Assembly (NCBI GenBank): GCA_002495675.1
Contig: DAGH01000025.1
Location: forward strand, 65,078-129,077
Direction of reading: 5' to 3'
Source: Euryarchaeota archaeon UBA182
Lineage (GTDB): Archaea; Thermoplasmatota; Poseidoniia; Poseidoniales; Thalassarchaeaceae
DNA length: 64,000 nucleotides
Position numbers and translations under genes: made by a program
The notes under the pieces: model-generated
Seen by the model: the letters and a program-made list of their open reading frames with translations, nothing else
What the model was told of the DNA's origin: nothing
The model's database searches: none
Shown here: in pieces, positions 33,881 to 44,014 of the stretch
How the letters are laid out: each line of letters begins with the position of its first letter
Position numbering within the stretch: the first letter of the stretch is position 1

Positions 33881-35908
33881 TCAAGCGAGGGTTGAGTCCG
33901 AGGTGGCCGAGAAGGTGTCGATGACCTTTGCGAGCCTCTCGACGAGCGAGATTTTCTCCTGCTCTCCAACGAGCGCATGTTCGAGGACCTCGTCTAGGCT
34001 GTCGACGGCGATTATCTCCACCATCGACTCGTACTTCTCGTCTATGAGGACGTCCTGTAGGTTTGAGCGTGGAATCACCACTCGCTCGATCCCTGATTTG
34101 ACGGCGGCCTCGATCTTTGCCGAGACCCCTCCTATGGGTAGTACCTCGCCTCGGACGGACAAGGATCCCGTCATGGCGAGGTTCTGATCGATGGGCACTC
34201 CCTCGAAGGCGGATATGATGGCTGTGGCCATTGTGATGGACGCTGAGTCGCCATCTACATTGTGTGTGCCGGGGAATTGGACGTGGAGATCGTAGTCCTT
34301 GATGTCCTTGCCGGTCAGCTTCTTTACCACTGCGCTTATGTTAGTGACCGATTCCTTGGCAAGATCTGAGAGGCCGCCAGTCGCGATGACTTGCCCGCTC
34401 CTTCCCTGGGATGGGGTGACCATGGCCTCGACTGGGAGGACGACCCCAGAAAAGTCGGAGAGTCCGGAGTCCGCCCCGAGAACGGCGAGCCCGTTGATCC
34501 TACCGACACGGTGCCCTCGGTTGACCAGCATGGCGTACTCTGATTGCCGCTCTAGGAAACGATCTGCAATTTGCTGCTCCAACGGCTTGGCGATCGCCCG
34601 TGCTCGCGTGACGTGTGTTGTTGTTGTCAAAGGGGTTCCATCCTCAGAGGCCAGATCTCCGGCTATCCGTATCAGGCCGCCGAGTTCGCGAAGCCTCAGG
34701 GAGAGCTTGCCCCTTCTGCCGCTTCTGCGTTGTGCTTCCTTTAGTATCATGCCGATGGCAGCCCTGTCGAAGTGGGGTATGGACCTGCCTGTGTCTCTCT
34801 TGGCCTCGTTCCTGACCTCTTGAGCCACGAAGCGGACGAGTTTCCTTCTGTTCCTCTCGGTGTCCTTCATGTCTGTGTTGACATAGACCTCGTAGCCGTA
34901 TCCGCGGATCCTGCTCCTGAGTGCGGGGTGCATCTGCTGTATGCTGTCTAGGTTACCCGCGGCGACCAAGATGAAGTCGCTGGGAACTGGCTCGGATTTC
35001 GTGAGGGCACCGGATGATCGCTCAGACCTCCCGCTGATCGCAAGGGCTTTCTCCTGCATAGCGACAAGGAGGGCTTGTTGCTCCTCCATCCTGAGCATCC
35101 TGATCTCGTCGATGTAAAGGACCCCCTTGTTTGCTCTGTGGACTGCCCCGGGCTCGACACGCTCGTGGGCGGGTGTGGCGAGATCGGCGCCGGATTGGAA
35201 TGGGTCGTGCCTGACATCGCCGAGAAGAGCCCCCGATAGGGTCCCTGTAGCATCGATGAATGGGGCCTCTTCGCTGCGCTCGTGTTTGATCAGGAGCTTC
35301 GGGATGTTCGACTCATCGCCTGAGGTCAACCTAGTCCTGAGGAAGAAGTATCCGAAAATGAGCAGGAATGAGCCGAAGATGAAAGTTAGCATGTCCCCCG
35401 TCTGGATCGTTGCGAGGAGGAGTGCCGCGCCAACGACCAGGGCGATGAGTAGCAGCATCTGGTTTGTCTTCTTCCTCTGGGCCCTTATTGCTGACTTCCT
35501 CTCAGAGATAATTTTGTGTCCACGACCTGCTGGCACGGTCCTGACCTTGGGCTCGTTCTCGTCCTCCACATTCCTGTAGACAAGCACGTCCTCCAACTGT
35601 TCGGGTGGAAGAAACTCCGTCATGGATCTCGCTAGCATGGATTTGCCGGTACCGGGCTCTCCGACCATGATGACGTGGCGTCTTTGCTCGGCGGCCTTAC
35701 GAATTACGATCGAAGCGGCATCTTGTCCGATAACCTGGTCGACGAGCCTATCTGGTATTGGTACGTCGATTGTCGATTCGATTGGGAGTTCCAGCACCCA
35801 TTCCTCGACTGGGACTGTGCACACGGGGTCACTATCCTCAGACACGCCGAATGCAGAGCCTTCCTCCCAGTCCTCGAGGGGATCAGGATCAGCAGCGTCA
35901 TCTACCAT
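33881..35908 (-). CDS. lonB: Membrane ATP-dependent protease LonB (archaeal type)
   Basis: 675 residues. AAA+ domain with Walker A VGEPGTGKSML; two membrane helices (MLLLIALVVGAALLLATI and FIFGSFLLIFGYFF) inserted between Walker A and Walker B, the mark of archaeal LonB; then LYIDEIRML, and the C-terminal S16 protease domain with catalytic Ser in DGDSASIT and Lys in GGVSAKIEAAVKSGI. Degrades membrane and misfolded proteins. The ATG at 35908 follows GGAGG by ten bases; the open frame to 36034 adds 42 residues unlike any Lon. Starts 64 bases after the large secreted protein on the same strand. Confidence 0.95.
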   Translation of the reverse strand: MVDDAADPDPLEDWEEGSAFGVSEDSDPVCTVPVEEWVLELPIESTIDVPIPDRLVDQVIGQDAASIVIRKAAEQRRHVIMVGEPGTGKSMLARSMTEFLPPEQLEDVLVYRNVEDENEPKVRTVPAGRGHKIISERKSAIRAQRKKTNQMLLLIALVVGAALLLATIQTGDMLTFIFGSFLLIFGYFFLRTRLTSGDESNIPKLLIKHERSEEAPFIDATGTLSGALLGDVRHDPFQSGADLATPAHERVEPGAVHRANKGVLYIDEIRMLRMEEQQALLVAMQEKALAISGRSERSSGALTKSEPVPSDFILVAAGNLDSIQQMHPALRSRIRGYGYEVYVNTDMKDTERNRRKLVRFVAQEVRNEAKRDTGRSIPHFDRAAIGMILKEAQRRSGRRGKLSLRLRELGGLIRIAGDLASEDGTPLTTTTHVTRARAIAKPLEQQIADRFLERQSEYAMLVNRGHRVGRINGLAVLGADSGLSDFSGVVLPVEAMVTPSQGRSGQVIATGGLSDLAKESVTNISAVVKKLTGKDIKDYDLHVQFPGTHNVDGDSASITMATAIISAFEGVPIDQNLAMTGSLSVRGEVLPIGGVSAKIEAAVKSGIERVVIPRSNLQDVLIDEKYESMVEIIAVDSLDEVLEHALVGEQEKISLVERLAKVIDTFSATSDSTLA

Positions 35909-35972
35909 GATAAGTCGTCCTCCGCTATCTCCGCTCTGTGTGCTCCTTCTTGAAGGTGCGTTATTACCTGAT

Positions 35973-38900
35973 TCAACGCTCACCACGCAAGTACTCCTCT
36001 CCGTAGTAATACCATTGCTCGAGAGTCCAGCCATCGGGCAATCCGCCCGGGGGAAGAGGAAGGTCCGGATTTCTGGATGGCTGATGATCTATTTCCCTTC
36101 TGCTTTGCTTGGATTTGCTCCTAAGCACAACGGCGCCCGAGAGTGAAAACGTGGCGATCGTGATAAGGGATATTGTGAGTATGAGATATGGAGTTCTATT
36201 ACCTCCTGCAGCTTCTTGACCCTCTTCCCCGGTTCCAGAGGCGTCGTCAACAGGCTCGACTGCGTAAGACCTGAGCATCTCTGATTTTCTGTCGAAACCA
36301 AGCGAGTCGATCGCAGTGACGGTGAGGCCGACGTAATCGCCTACTCTGAGCCCCACCCCCTCGTTCGCCTGAATGGAGAAGGGGCTGAAGCCAAAGGATG
36401 ATCCCGCATCCGTGCAAACCCCGGTTAGGCTGTTGCACACCTGCCACCTGATTTTTATGTCCGCTAGGCCGTGGTCGGTGATCTGGTTGACGGTGATGAC
36501 AGGATTGGTGTTGTAGTCCAAGGTGTCGAAAGTTACGGAAAGGTCTGGTTGGGGATCAAGACCCTCCCAAGCCAGAGGGAGGGAGTCCACAACCTCAATC
36601 TCCATGACATGGGACACGGAATCTCCAATTGGATCGATTGCGGTGATGGTGATCAATTCAAGGCCCGGCTCATCCCATGTCATCGTGAGTACTCCTGTTG
36701 GGAAGTCGTAGCTTATCGAACCCACATCGAAGCTTTCGATATCCACCCAGAGGTCTTCGAAGTCGTGGTCGACGTCGTATACGTGCTCGGATAGGTTCAC
36801 GGAGGTTGCCAGTTGGGTTTTGGTCACGATCCGTTGGATTCCCTCGGGATTGATCCTAGGAGCATCGTTAATGTCGTTGACGAAGAAGGTCACCACTGTT
36901 TCGGTGGTTTGATCGCCATCTGAGGCACTCACCGTCACCGAGGCTGTGCCCACATAGTCCTCATCGACGGCACTCACGGACAGTGTATGCCCAACAAGGA
37001 TTGTCTCAAACGCCTCGCCAGGCTGGACGTCAACAATTTCCAAACCTAGTTGGCTGGGATTCGTTGGCTGCCCCTCTTCATCGGTGTCCGAAACAAACGA
37101 AGTCAGTATTACGCTGGCAGATTCGCCCTCGTCGAACGATTGGGGTGGAATTGATGACCATCTGGGGGCTCCGTTTTCTATAACGTTAAACAACAGAGTT
37201 CCAGTGTTCGTATCTTCTCCATCCCTGATGCTGATGAATAGTCCTTGGGGTATTGGTGATCCTACTGAGTCGTAAACGATTCTATCGAACTCGACCAAGA
37301 TGGACTCTGAATCTGAGTCCCAGGCTATGAATTGGGGTGCACTGCTCCAAATTTCCAATTCGCCCAATTCTGTCTCTGCGTCCCAGATCAGCCCCGCTAT
37401 TGGGATGGACTCAACTGTCTCTACCTTCACTGTTGGCATCCCCGCATGATTGGGATCGGTCGGCGACACGACTGACGGGATTGCATTTTGAAGGGTAAAT
37501 GCAGATTCAGTCACCAGCCAATCGCTCGATTGGCCCCGTGAGTCGACCCACTTCACTCTGGTGTCGTAATTGCCAGTCTGAGCAGTAAGGGGCGTGGACA
37601 CCTCATGTGCTACACGAAGGTTGCCACCTGCGCCGATCAACCCCTCTGAGGTCGTCCAATCTGATGACCATGCTTGCTCGGCATGCAGACTGTACTCCAG
37701 CATAGCGGCCATCGTGGTTAGGTCATCCACATTGTCATCAGGGATGGCAGAGAGCTCGAAGGTGAGTGGTTCGCCACGATATATGACCGATCCATCCACT
37801 GTGACGGGCCTAGTCGCAATTGGCGGCATGTCGTATGGGATGAACAAGTCTCGATTGTCGTTAGAACTCACACGATCCGAGTCGACATTTTCTAAGGCCG
37901 CTCGGATAGAGACCGCTCCCGAAGCAACCGAGTTTAGTGCTGTGGTGTCAAAATCTGTGTTGAACTGTATCGATTGGCCTGAGGAGAGTGATGGTACGTC
38001 CTCCCTGTGTATCTCTACGTGATCTAGGCCGTCCATGTACGAAAAGACTAGCTCAGCCCCCGCAGGATGCTGCTCAGCTCCGTTGTTAGTCACGCTTGCA
38101 GAGAGTGCAATTTGATCTCCTGGAATTAGGCCGATGTGGCCGCCTGATATTTCTGATTCGAATTCTGATACCCCCAGATCTACCAAGGGGCCCATATCCA
38201 AATCGATCGCAGCGTAGAATTCATTATAGCTGGAGTGCGGGCCATCCATCAGTGCCAAAACTGGCCAGAAATTCTCCCATTGTGAATATCCGGATGAGGC
38301 CCTGACGAGACTCAATGGTTTGGTCCATGTGTGTTGAATTGGGTTGTTCCTATCAAGCGTGATCTGGAGGAAGCCGGAGCTGCCTGAGTTGAGCAGCCAG
38401 CCTCTCCAATTGTGATGTGGCTTGACCCCATTGTCATAGGCATCAGCACCGACCTTCTCGGTTATGGCTCCGTAAACGTAAACCGATACCGAGGGTTGTG
38501 GTCCGACGTAGTTCGCCTCGAGGGTTATGGTAACTTGGCTGTTGGCTGAGTCTAATGTTGTGGTCAGATCCAACTGGAAGTCGTTGGATGTTGGATCCAT
38601 GCAACCCCCAGAGCTGTACTCGGGGTCGTAGTAGTTGCTGCCACCTGCGCCGACCTTGAGGCAGGGCGAGGTTTGTTCGTCAGCGAATGAGAATGTGGGG
38701 TAGCCAGAGGAACCCGCCATGATGTGGCTTCGGCGATTGATTGGGGAGTCGTTTGGCCAGCCTCCTGACGACGACTCATAGAATGAGACGTATGTGAAGT
38801 CCTCAGGGTTGGAAGTCTTTAGGTTGTCTAGGGAGGGGGAGGCGCTGGACATGCAAGGTCCGCACCAGTGGGCGCCGACGTATTCTCCAAACACGGTGTG

Positions 38901-39050
38901 TCCGGGACTGGTTGCTTCCATCTTGACGAATGGTTCCTCAAGATCTTCTATCGCTTCCCAATTGCCTGAATATGCGAATGAAGCGGACATAAATGACATC
39001 AGCAGAACCACGCCCAGCGTGGCAGAAACACACGGGTTTGTTGTTCGCAT
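35973..39050 (-). CDS. Secreted thioredoxin-fold protein with cadherin/Ig-like repeats and C-terminal anchor
   Basis: 1,025 residues. Signal peptide (about 1-26), thioredoxin-like domain with redox motif HWCGPC (Cys63, Cys66), then long beta-rich stretches of cadherin/Ig-like type (for example PSQLGLEIVDVQPGEAF, TASVTVSASDGDQ, FFVNDINDAPRINPEG), a membrane helix near 955-975 and a cytoplasmic-side tail with LPPGGLPDGWTLEQWYYYG. It should sit on the cell surface with a disulfide-active domain outward. The tail motif GW-T-x-EQW-x3-YG resembles tails I associate with other Marine Group II surface proteins; its role is unknown. The Trx-CcdA fusion at 19260-20717 could recharge it (inference). Confidence 0.82.
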   Translation of the reverse strand: MRTTNPCVSATLGVVLLMSFMSASFAYSGNWEAIEDLEEPFVKMEATSPGHTVFGEYVGAHWCGPCMSSASPSLDNLKTSNPEDFTYVSFYESSSGGWPNDSPINRRSHIMAGSSGYPTFSFADEQTSPCLKVGAGGSNYYDPEYSSGGCMDPTSNDFQLDLTTTLDSANSQVTITLEANYVGPQPSVSVYVYGAITEKVGADAYDNGVKPHHNWRGWLLNSGSSGFLQITLDRNNPIQHTWTKPLSLVRASSGYSQWENFWPVLALMDGPHSSYNEFYAAIDLDMGPLVDLGVSEFESEISGGHIGLIPGDQIALSASVTNNGAEQHPAGAELVFSYMDGLDHVEIHREDVPSLSSGQSIQFNTDFDTTALNSVASGAVSIRAALENVDSDRVSSNDNRDLFIPYDMPPIATRPVTVDGSVIYRGEPLTFELSAIPDDNVDDLTTMAAMLEYSLHAEQAWSSDWTTSEGLIGAGGNLRVAHEVSTPLTAQTGNYDTRVKWVDSRGQSSDWLVTESAFTLQNAIPSVVSPTDPNHAGMPTVKVETVESIPIAGLIWDAETELGELEIWSSAPQFIAWDSDSESILVEFDRIVYDSVGSPIPQGLFISIRDGEDTNTGTLLFNVIENGAPRWSSIPPQSFDEGESASVILTSFVSDTDEEGQPTNPSQLGLEIVDVQPGEAFETILVGHTLSVSAVDEDYVGTASVTVSASDGDQTTETVVTFFVNDINDAPRINPEGIQRIVTKTQLATSVNLSEHVYDVDHDFEDLWVDIESFDVGSISYDFPTGVLTMTWDEPGLELITITAIDPIGDSVSHVMEIEVVDSLPLAWEGLDPQPDLSVTFDTLDYNTNPVITVNQITDHGLADIKIRWQVCNSLTGVCTDAGSSFGFSPFSIQANEGVGLRVGDYVGLTVTAIDSLGFDRKSEMLRSYAVEPVDDASGTGEEGQEAAGGNRTPYLILTISLITIATFSLSGAVVLRSKSKQSRREIDHQPSRNPDLPLPPGGLPDGWTLEQWYYYGEEYLRGER

Positions 39051-39157
39051 TCTATCTTACGAGGCCGTGATCGGTTATCAATAGATCCTGTGGCTGGGCC
39101 ATCTTGGAAACTTGGCGTAACCGGAAGTGCTTGAACAAATGACCTCTGCCGACCACC

Positions 39158-39964
39158 ATGAACGATGAGTGGTTGGCTCTGGTGGAGGAGGATGGTAGGG
39201 CTTATTTGTTGCAGAGAGGCTCTGGAGAAGTTAGAGTTCGTGGCCTTGGCAGGTTCAACGTCGACGAAGCTATCGGGAAGGTCAGTGTGGGCGACAGTGT
39301 AAAGATCGGGCAGAAAATCCTCAGAGTTCTGAAACCAGGACTCCCTGAAGCCCGCAGGGCAATGAAGCGAAGGGCACAGATAATTCTGGCCAAGGATTCT
39401 GGCTACCTTATTTCCAGAATGGGGATCTCAGTTGGCTCGAGGGTCCTAGAAGGAGGCCATGGCTCTGCTGGATTGGCGATGCACCTGGCATCAGTAATGG
39501 GGTCGAAAGGGACGCTGATATCAGTCGAGAATCGACCTGAGCATGCGTTGGTCGGCCAAGAAAACATGAACGTGCTAAGAGATGTTCTCCCAGAATTCCC
39601 TGATTGGCACCTTCTGCATTCAGATCTATCGGATTGCGCAGAAGAAGTATTAGGAATCGTGCCTGATCTCGATGCCGCAATCTTGGATATGGCAGAGCCA
39701 TGGAATGCAGTTGGGTCGATTTCCGAGATTCTCCGCCCAGGCGGAAGGATTGGTTGTTACTGCCCAACTAGCATTCAATTGGAGAAGTCGTGGATGGCTT
39801 GTGAAGAGGTGGGTTTGAGCGTCGAGTGGGCCGGTGAGGTTATCGAGAGGCGCTGGTCAAAGGCAAGCAGGGGAGGGGTGAGGCCTGGAAACCAACCAGT
39901 TGGCCACACTGCATTTTTACTAATCGGGTCCAAGCTCGGAATCCCCATCGAGGATTTGCCATAG
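39158..39964 (+). CDS. trmI: tRNA (adenine-N1)-methyltransferase, TrmI family
   Basis: 268 residues, SAM-dependent m1A methyltransferase of the T loop region (positions 57/58 in archaea). Seen: N-terminal beta-barrel (about 5-65) and family phrase RRAQIILAKDSGYLISRMGI, followed by the SAM loop VLEGGHGSAGLAMHLA (usually EAGTGSG), VENRPEH and catalytic LDMAEPWNAV. The glycine loop differs from the common form but remains plausible. Followed by aspS after 61 bases. Confidence 0.9.
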   Translation: MNDEWLALVEEDGRAYLLQRGSGEVRVRGLGRFNVDEAIGKVSVGDSVKIGQKILRVLKPGLPEARRAMKRRAQIILAKDSGYLISRMGISVGSRVLEGGHGSAGLAMHLASVMGSKGTLISVENRPEHALVGQENMNVLRDVLPEFPDWHLLHSDLSDCAEEVLGIVPDLDAAILDMAEPWNAVGSISEILRPGGRIGCYCPTSIQLEKSWMACEEVGLSVEWAGEVIERRWSKASRGGVRPGNQPVGHTAFLLIGSKLGIPIEDLP

Positions 39965-40025
39965 GTGATCCAAATCCAACATCCACCCCAACATCATTGA
40001 AAACTAACCCCTCTCCCGGTGAACC

Positions 40026-41435
40026 ATGAGGGACAGCACGAACTGGTTGCCCACCACATATCGATCGCATACGATTGGTCAAATTATCGCTGTGGGCGAT
40101 GACATGGTGGGCGAAGAGGTCACGATTGCGGGCTTTGCGGAATCTGTAAGAGGGCGGGGCGGCATTTGTTTCGTGACCCTAAGAGATGGCACTGGGAAAA
40201 TCCAAGCCTTTCTGAAAAAGGGCTCAATGGATGACGAATCCTTCCACGCGGTACAGAGCTCGTCCAGAGAGTCAACCATAATGTTCAGAGGGACAGTAGC
40301 CAGAAAGAGGCCTCCCAAGACGCCGGAAGGAGCTCCGCCTCCCCCACAAGAATACGAAGTGACAGTCTCAGCAGCTGAACTCCTAGCGACTGCGCAGACG
40401 CCCCTGCCCGTAGGCGTGATCGACGATGTCAACGTAGGTTTGGACACTAGGCTTGATAATCGACATTTGGATGTCCGTCGATCGCACGTGAATGCCATGT
40501 TCATCCTCAGGTCGAAGGTCTTGCAATATGGCAGGGAGCACCTAATCGAGGAGGGCTTCAATGAGATGAACAGCCCTAAAATCATCGCTAGCGCAAGCGA
40601 AGGTGGGACAAATCTATTTCCAATGATGTACTTCGATACCCCAGCTTTTTTGTCTCAATCGCCACAATTGTACAAACAACTGGCCGTTCTGGGAGGTATG
40701 GAAAGAGTGTTCGAAATAGGACCAGCATTTCGCGCCGAGAAACACGATACATACCGCCACCTCAATGAATTTGTATCATTCGATATTGAAGCGGCATGGT
40801 GCGACGATGAGGACGTGATGGGCGTCTTAGAAAGGATGATTCACTACATCTGGAGGTCAGTTGCGGAGAACGATGGCCACTTGATTGAAATCATCAATCA
40901 TTACAGGGCTACTCAAGGTCTCCAGCCTGTTGATGTTGAGATTCCCAAGGTCCCATTTCCTAGGATATCCTATGATGAGGCAATTGATATTGTGAAATCC
41001 GGTGGGGGCCAGATCGAATGGGGAGATGACATAGAGAGCCACCATTGCGATCTGATAGCAGAGAAATACCCAGGTTTCCACTTCATACCCAGGTGGCCGA
41101 TGTCCATGAAGCCCTTCTACATACACCACAAGGAGGGCGAATTAGGGACCACGGGCCAGCAACTCAGCAGGGGCTTCGACCTGAATTACGGTAGGGACGA
41201 GATGACCAGCGGTGGTCAAAGGGAGCACAGGGTAGAGGTTCTGGAACAGAATCTCCTGAATATGGATCTCAACCCAGAGGACTTCACCTTCTACACTGAT
41301 GGTTTTCGATACGGAGCCCCTCCTCATGCTGGCTGGGGCCTTGGCGTAGCTAGGCTGCTGATGGTCCTAACAGGCGCTGGGAACGTCAGAGAAGTCGTTC
41401 TGTTCCCCAGAGATCGATCAAGAGTGACCCCATGA
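40026..41435 (+). CDS. aspS: Aspartyl-tRNA synthetase (archaeal/eukaryotic type)
   Basis: 469 residues, class II synthetase. N-terminal OB anticodon-binding domain (about 20-115), then motif 1 region (VLQYGREHLIEEGFNEMNSP), ASEGGTNLFPMMYF, SQSPQLYKQ, motif 2 (FEIGPAFRAEKHDTYRHLNEF) and motif 3 (GAPPHAGWGLGVARL). Charges tRNA-Asp, and possibly tRNA-Asn if non-discriminating; the residue that tells these apart is not decisive here. GGTGA lies 3 bases before the ATG. Confidence 0.97.
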   Translation: MRDSTNWLPTTYRSHTIGQIIAVGDDMVGEEVTIAGFAESVRGRGGICFVTLRDGTGKIQAFLKKGSMDDESFHAVQSSSRESTIMFRGTVARKRPPKTPEGAPPPPQEYEVTVSAAELLATAQTPLPVGVIDDVNVGLDTRLDNRHLDVRRSHVNAMFILRSKVLQYGREHLIEEGFNEMNSPKIIASASEGGTNLFPMMYFDTPAFLSQSPQLYKQLAVLGGMERVFEIGPAFRAEKHDTYRHLNEFVSFDIEAAWCDDEDVMGVLERMIHYIWRSVAENDGHLIEIINHYRATQGLQPVDVEIPKVPFPRISYDEAIDIVKSGGGQIEWGDDIESHHCDLIAEKYPGFHFIPRWPMSMKPFYIHHKEGELGTTGQQLSRGFDLNYGRDEMTSGGQREHRVEVLEQNLLNMDLNPEDFTFYTDGFRYGAPPHAGWGLGVARLLMVLTGAGNVREVVLFPRDRSRVTP

Positions 41436-41436
41436 G

Positions 41437-41799
41437 TCAGAGGGCGTGCATCTCCAGAACAGAGAGCTCTATGATTTCCAAGGTTCTTCTGTGAGTGGCT
41501 TCCAGATCGACGGGTGGCGCGCATCCTTCCTCCAATGCCTGCTTCCAACGGCTAGCACACAGACACCACCTGTCACCGGCCTTGAGCCCCGGAAAATTAT
41601 ACTCCAATCTCGGAGTTGTCAAGTCATTGCCCGCGCTTGAGCTGAATGTGAGGAACGCGTCATCAACAACGACGCAAACAGTATGTACTCCCCTGTCGGT
41701 GTTGTCCGTGTTGCAGCATCCATCCCTGAACCAACCTGTTTTTGGATCATCGCTGCACGTCTTTAGGGCCGTTCCGAGTACGTTGATCGAGGGGTCCAC
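41437..41799 (-). CDS. DUF2237 family protein
   Basis: 120 residues, strongly matching the DUF2237 pattern: NVLGTALKTCSDDPKTGWFRDG, CCNTDNTDRGVHTVCVVVDD, GNDLTTPRLEYNFPGLK, DRWCLCASRW and the APPVDLEATH tail. Function unknown; the many conserved Cys suggest metal or redox chemistry. GTG start. Widespread in bacteria, so possibly transferred. Convergent with aspS with one base between the stops. Confidence 0.92.
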   Translation of the reverse strand: MDPSINVLGTALKTCSDDPKTGWFRDGCCNTDNTDRGVHTVCVVVDDAFLTFSSSAGNDLTTPRLEYNFPGLKAGDRWCLCASRWKQALEEGCAPPVDLEATHRRTLEIIELSVLEMHAL

Positions 41800-41848
41800 G
41801 TTTGATAGTTCATACTAGATAGATATCAAATGTTGTAGATCGTCCTAT

Positions 41849-43129
41849 CTAATTCGTGGCATTTGGGGGTTTTTCCTTGATTCCGTAAAGAAATCTGGTT
41901 ACCCTTGTTCGTCTAACTGCCTCGAAGAAAGACCAACAGAAAACGGCAGTCACGATGGTTGCCACGATGACCGCAGACATGTCCCGGAGCCCGAGCTCGG
42001 ACGCCGTGCGGAGACCTAGGTAGACGAGTGGCATGTGAACTATGTAGAAAGGGTAGACTCCTTGGTTGAGGTATGCCAACCATTTGCTCGGACGGTTCAG
42101 GAAGTATGACCCCCATGAGAACACTGCGAGGCACCAGAACCAAGCGTGGAAACTGTGAACCGCACAGGCCAGCAAGGTCATGCGGTTGTGAAGAATGTGG
42201 GGTTCCTCTAACAGCCAACCTCCATCTATCAGAGGAATGCCGCTCGAATGCTGTTCAAGACGTATCCAAACGAAGGCAACCGTACTTGTCAGTGCGAGGA
42301 TGGTTATTGCCAACCTGCGTGTCTCTATGAGGGAATACCATCCTCTCTGAGCGACTATGCACGCGAATCCAACAGCGAAGAATATCAAGAACCAAAACCA
42401 CTCATAAGCAACACCAATGTAGCCTGGGAAGAATGGCTTGAAAGCGACTTCAGAGAGGGTGAGTATCAAAGGGACGACTAGTAGCGGGCCGATCCCGTAT
42501 CTCATTGAGAAAAGGTATTTTATGGACCTTGCCGGTATTCCGTCTTGATTACTCCTTATGGAGTGGAATACCGGCGTAAGTATCAGGGAATAAAGAAACA
42601 GGTTCCAGAGAAACCAAAGATGGCCCAAGGCAATCAACTTGCCGAAGACAGGGATCCAGAAAGTTAGTGAACGCCATATAATCCCTCCCAGAAATGTAAT
42701 TGTGATGCCAGCAAGATCTGTTTCGACCTCTCCCATTATGAATTGGCCCGCGAAACCCATCGTCCAAGCTCCAAAGAACATCGGGATTAGTAGTCGCCTT
42801 ACCCTCTCCCGGAGGAAGGTCCTCCATACCCTCCTACGAAACGCAAATGCTGTCCCCATACCTGATATCATGAATAGTGCAGCGAGCCTCCACTGATGCA
42901 TCCAATGCAGAACCATGCTCTCAGGCGTAACTGAGTCTGCACTGTAGTCATCATTCTCTTCGACGAACTCAATCCGGTCTTGATTTGCCAAGTCATCCAA
43001 GTTTGGATTTATATCGAGCCCGTAGGTAGACCAATAGACGCCAATCGCGACGTGGAAAGGCACGAGCAGTCCGAACAAAATTACCCTAAGCCAATCGATG
43101 TCATGTCGACGATCGCCCGAATGCTCCAT
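41849..43129 (-). CDS. Acyltransferase-3 family membrane protein
   Basis: 426 residues with about ten to eleven membrane segments. Begins with the family motif DIDWLRVILFGLLVPFHVAIG (conserved Asp-Trp-Leu-Arg and His) and contains RRVWRTFLRERVRRLLIPMFF, as in MdoC/OpgC and related O-acyltransferases that modify extracellular glycans. Acceptor unknown. Divergent from the five-gene catabolic operon across 128 bases. Confidence 0.87.
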   Translation of the reverse strand: MEHSGDRRHDIDWLRVILFGLLVPFHVAIGVYWSTYGLDINPNLDDLANQDRIEFVEENDDYSADSVTPESMVLHWMHQWRLAALFMISGMGTAFAFRRRVWRTFLRERVRRLLIPMFFGAWTMGFAGQFIMGEVETDLAGITITFLGGIIWRSLTFWIPVFGKLIALGHLWFLWNLFLYSLILTPVFHSIRSNQDGIPARSIKYLFSMRYGIGPLLVVPLILTLSEVAFKPFFPGYIGVAYEWFWFLIFFAVGFACIVAQRGWYSLIETRRLAITILALTSTVAFVWIRLEQHSSGIPLIDGGWLLEEPHILHNRMTLLACAVHSFHAWFWCLAVFSWGSYFLNRPSKWLAYLNQGVYPFYIVHMPLVYLGLRTASELGLRDMSAVIVATIVTAVFCWSFFEAVRRTRVTRFLYGIKEKPPNATN

Positions 43130-43257
43130 AGGTCAACCTGCGTGGAGCCCATTTTAATGTATTACAACATAAGGCTGAGATAATTCTGTGAATGCTATTA
43201 ATCTGGCCATTCCCACCCGAAAATCATGGGTATCAATGACCCCTCGGATGGTATTAC

Positions 43258-44004
43258 ATGCCACAGGGCGCGATGCCAAATTTTGCCTTTCTTCTGTTGA
43301 AGGAGCATCCATACGGTAGAGAGATGCTAGAACAATTAACCTCATCTGGATTTTTGCCAAAGGTGATAATCTCAGAGGATTCCGATGTCGGCGATGAAGA
43401 GCGAGAGAAGTTCCTGAAGCGGATAGAGGGAAGGCCTGTGGCATCAACGATTGCAAATCAGGTGGAAAAACTGGCGAGTAATGGTTTCAAAATAGCCCAC
43501 TTCACGGTTGAGAAACACGATAGCGAGAGTATAATGCCCATCATTGAGCACCTTGATTTAGATTTGATCGTGTTTGGTGGCACAAGAATAATTCGTGGCG
43601 ATGTACTGGATTTTCCTCGCGATGGTGTTTTGAACTCACATCCCGGTTTGCTACCTGAGTGCAGAGGCTCTGCATCTCCGGCTTGGTCGGTTTACCATGA
43701 CATCCCAATTGGATCCTCGACTCACTTCTGCGACAATGGTATTGACACCGGCGAACTACTGCTAAAGCGACAGATAGGGGTGATGCGGGGCATGACCTAC
43801 GAGGACCTTTGCTACCATACACTTGTTCTCTCAGGTACCCTAATGAGAGAGGCGCTGGAGGCGTATTCAAAGGATGAGTGGGGTGAGATGCGGCGACCTC
43901 AAGGCGATAGTGACCATCCAACGTTCCGCAATGCCTCTGATGAGGTTCTGCAGGTCGTCAGAAAGAAACTCGCAGACCAAACTTATTTGCATTATGTCGA
44001 TTAG
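43258..44004 (+). CDS. Formyltransferase-fold protein
   Basis: 248 residues with the formyltransferase core: VLNSHPGLLPECRG (catalytic Asn and His), HFCDNGIDTGELL (catalytic Asp) and a Rossmann-like N-terminal half. Enzymes of this fold transfer formyl from 10-formyl-tetrahydrofolate or hydrolyse it. Archaea do not formylate Met-tRNA, so another acceptor is likely. It lacks the C-terminal OB domain of Fmt. Start may be 43258 or the second ATG at 43273. First of five plus-strand genes with gaps of 6-11 bases, so its job should be read with the SDR, monooxygenase, amidohydrolase and ALDH that follow. Confidence 0.82.
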   Translation: MPQGAMPNFAFLLLKEHPYGREMLEQLTSSGFLPKVIISEDSDVGDEEREKFLKRIEGRPVASTIANQVEKLASNGFKIAHFTVEKHDSESIMPIIEHLDLDLIVFGGTRIIRGDVLDFPRDGVLNSHPGLLPECRGSASPAWSVYHDIPIGSSTHFCDNGIDTGELLLKRQIGVMRGMTYEDLCYHTLVLSGTLMREALEAYSKDEWGEMRRPQGDSDHPTFRNASDEVLQVVRKKLADQTYLHYVD

Positions 44005-44014
44005 GTGATTATGG

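Noticed and set aside
43258..44004. Methionyl-tRNA formyltransferase
   Set aside because: Archaea do not formylate initiator Met-tRNA, the C-terminal domain is missing and the operon is catabolic.
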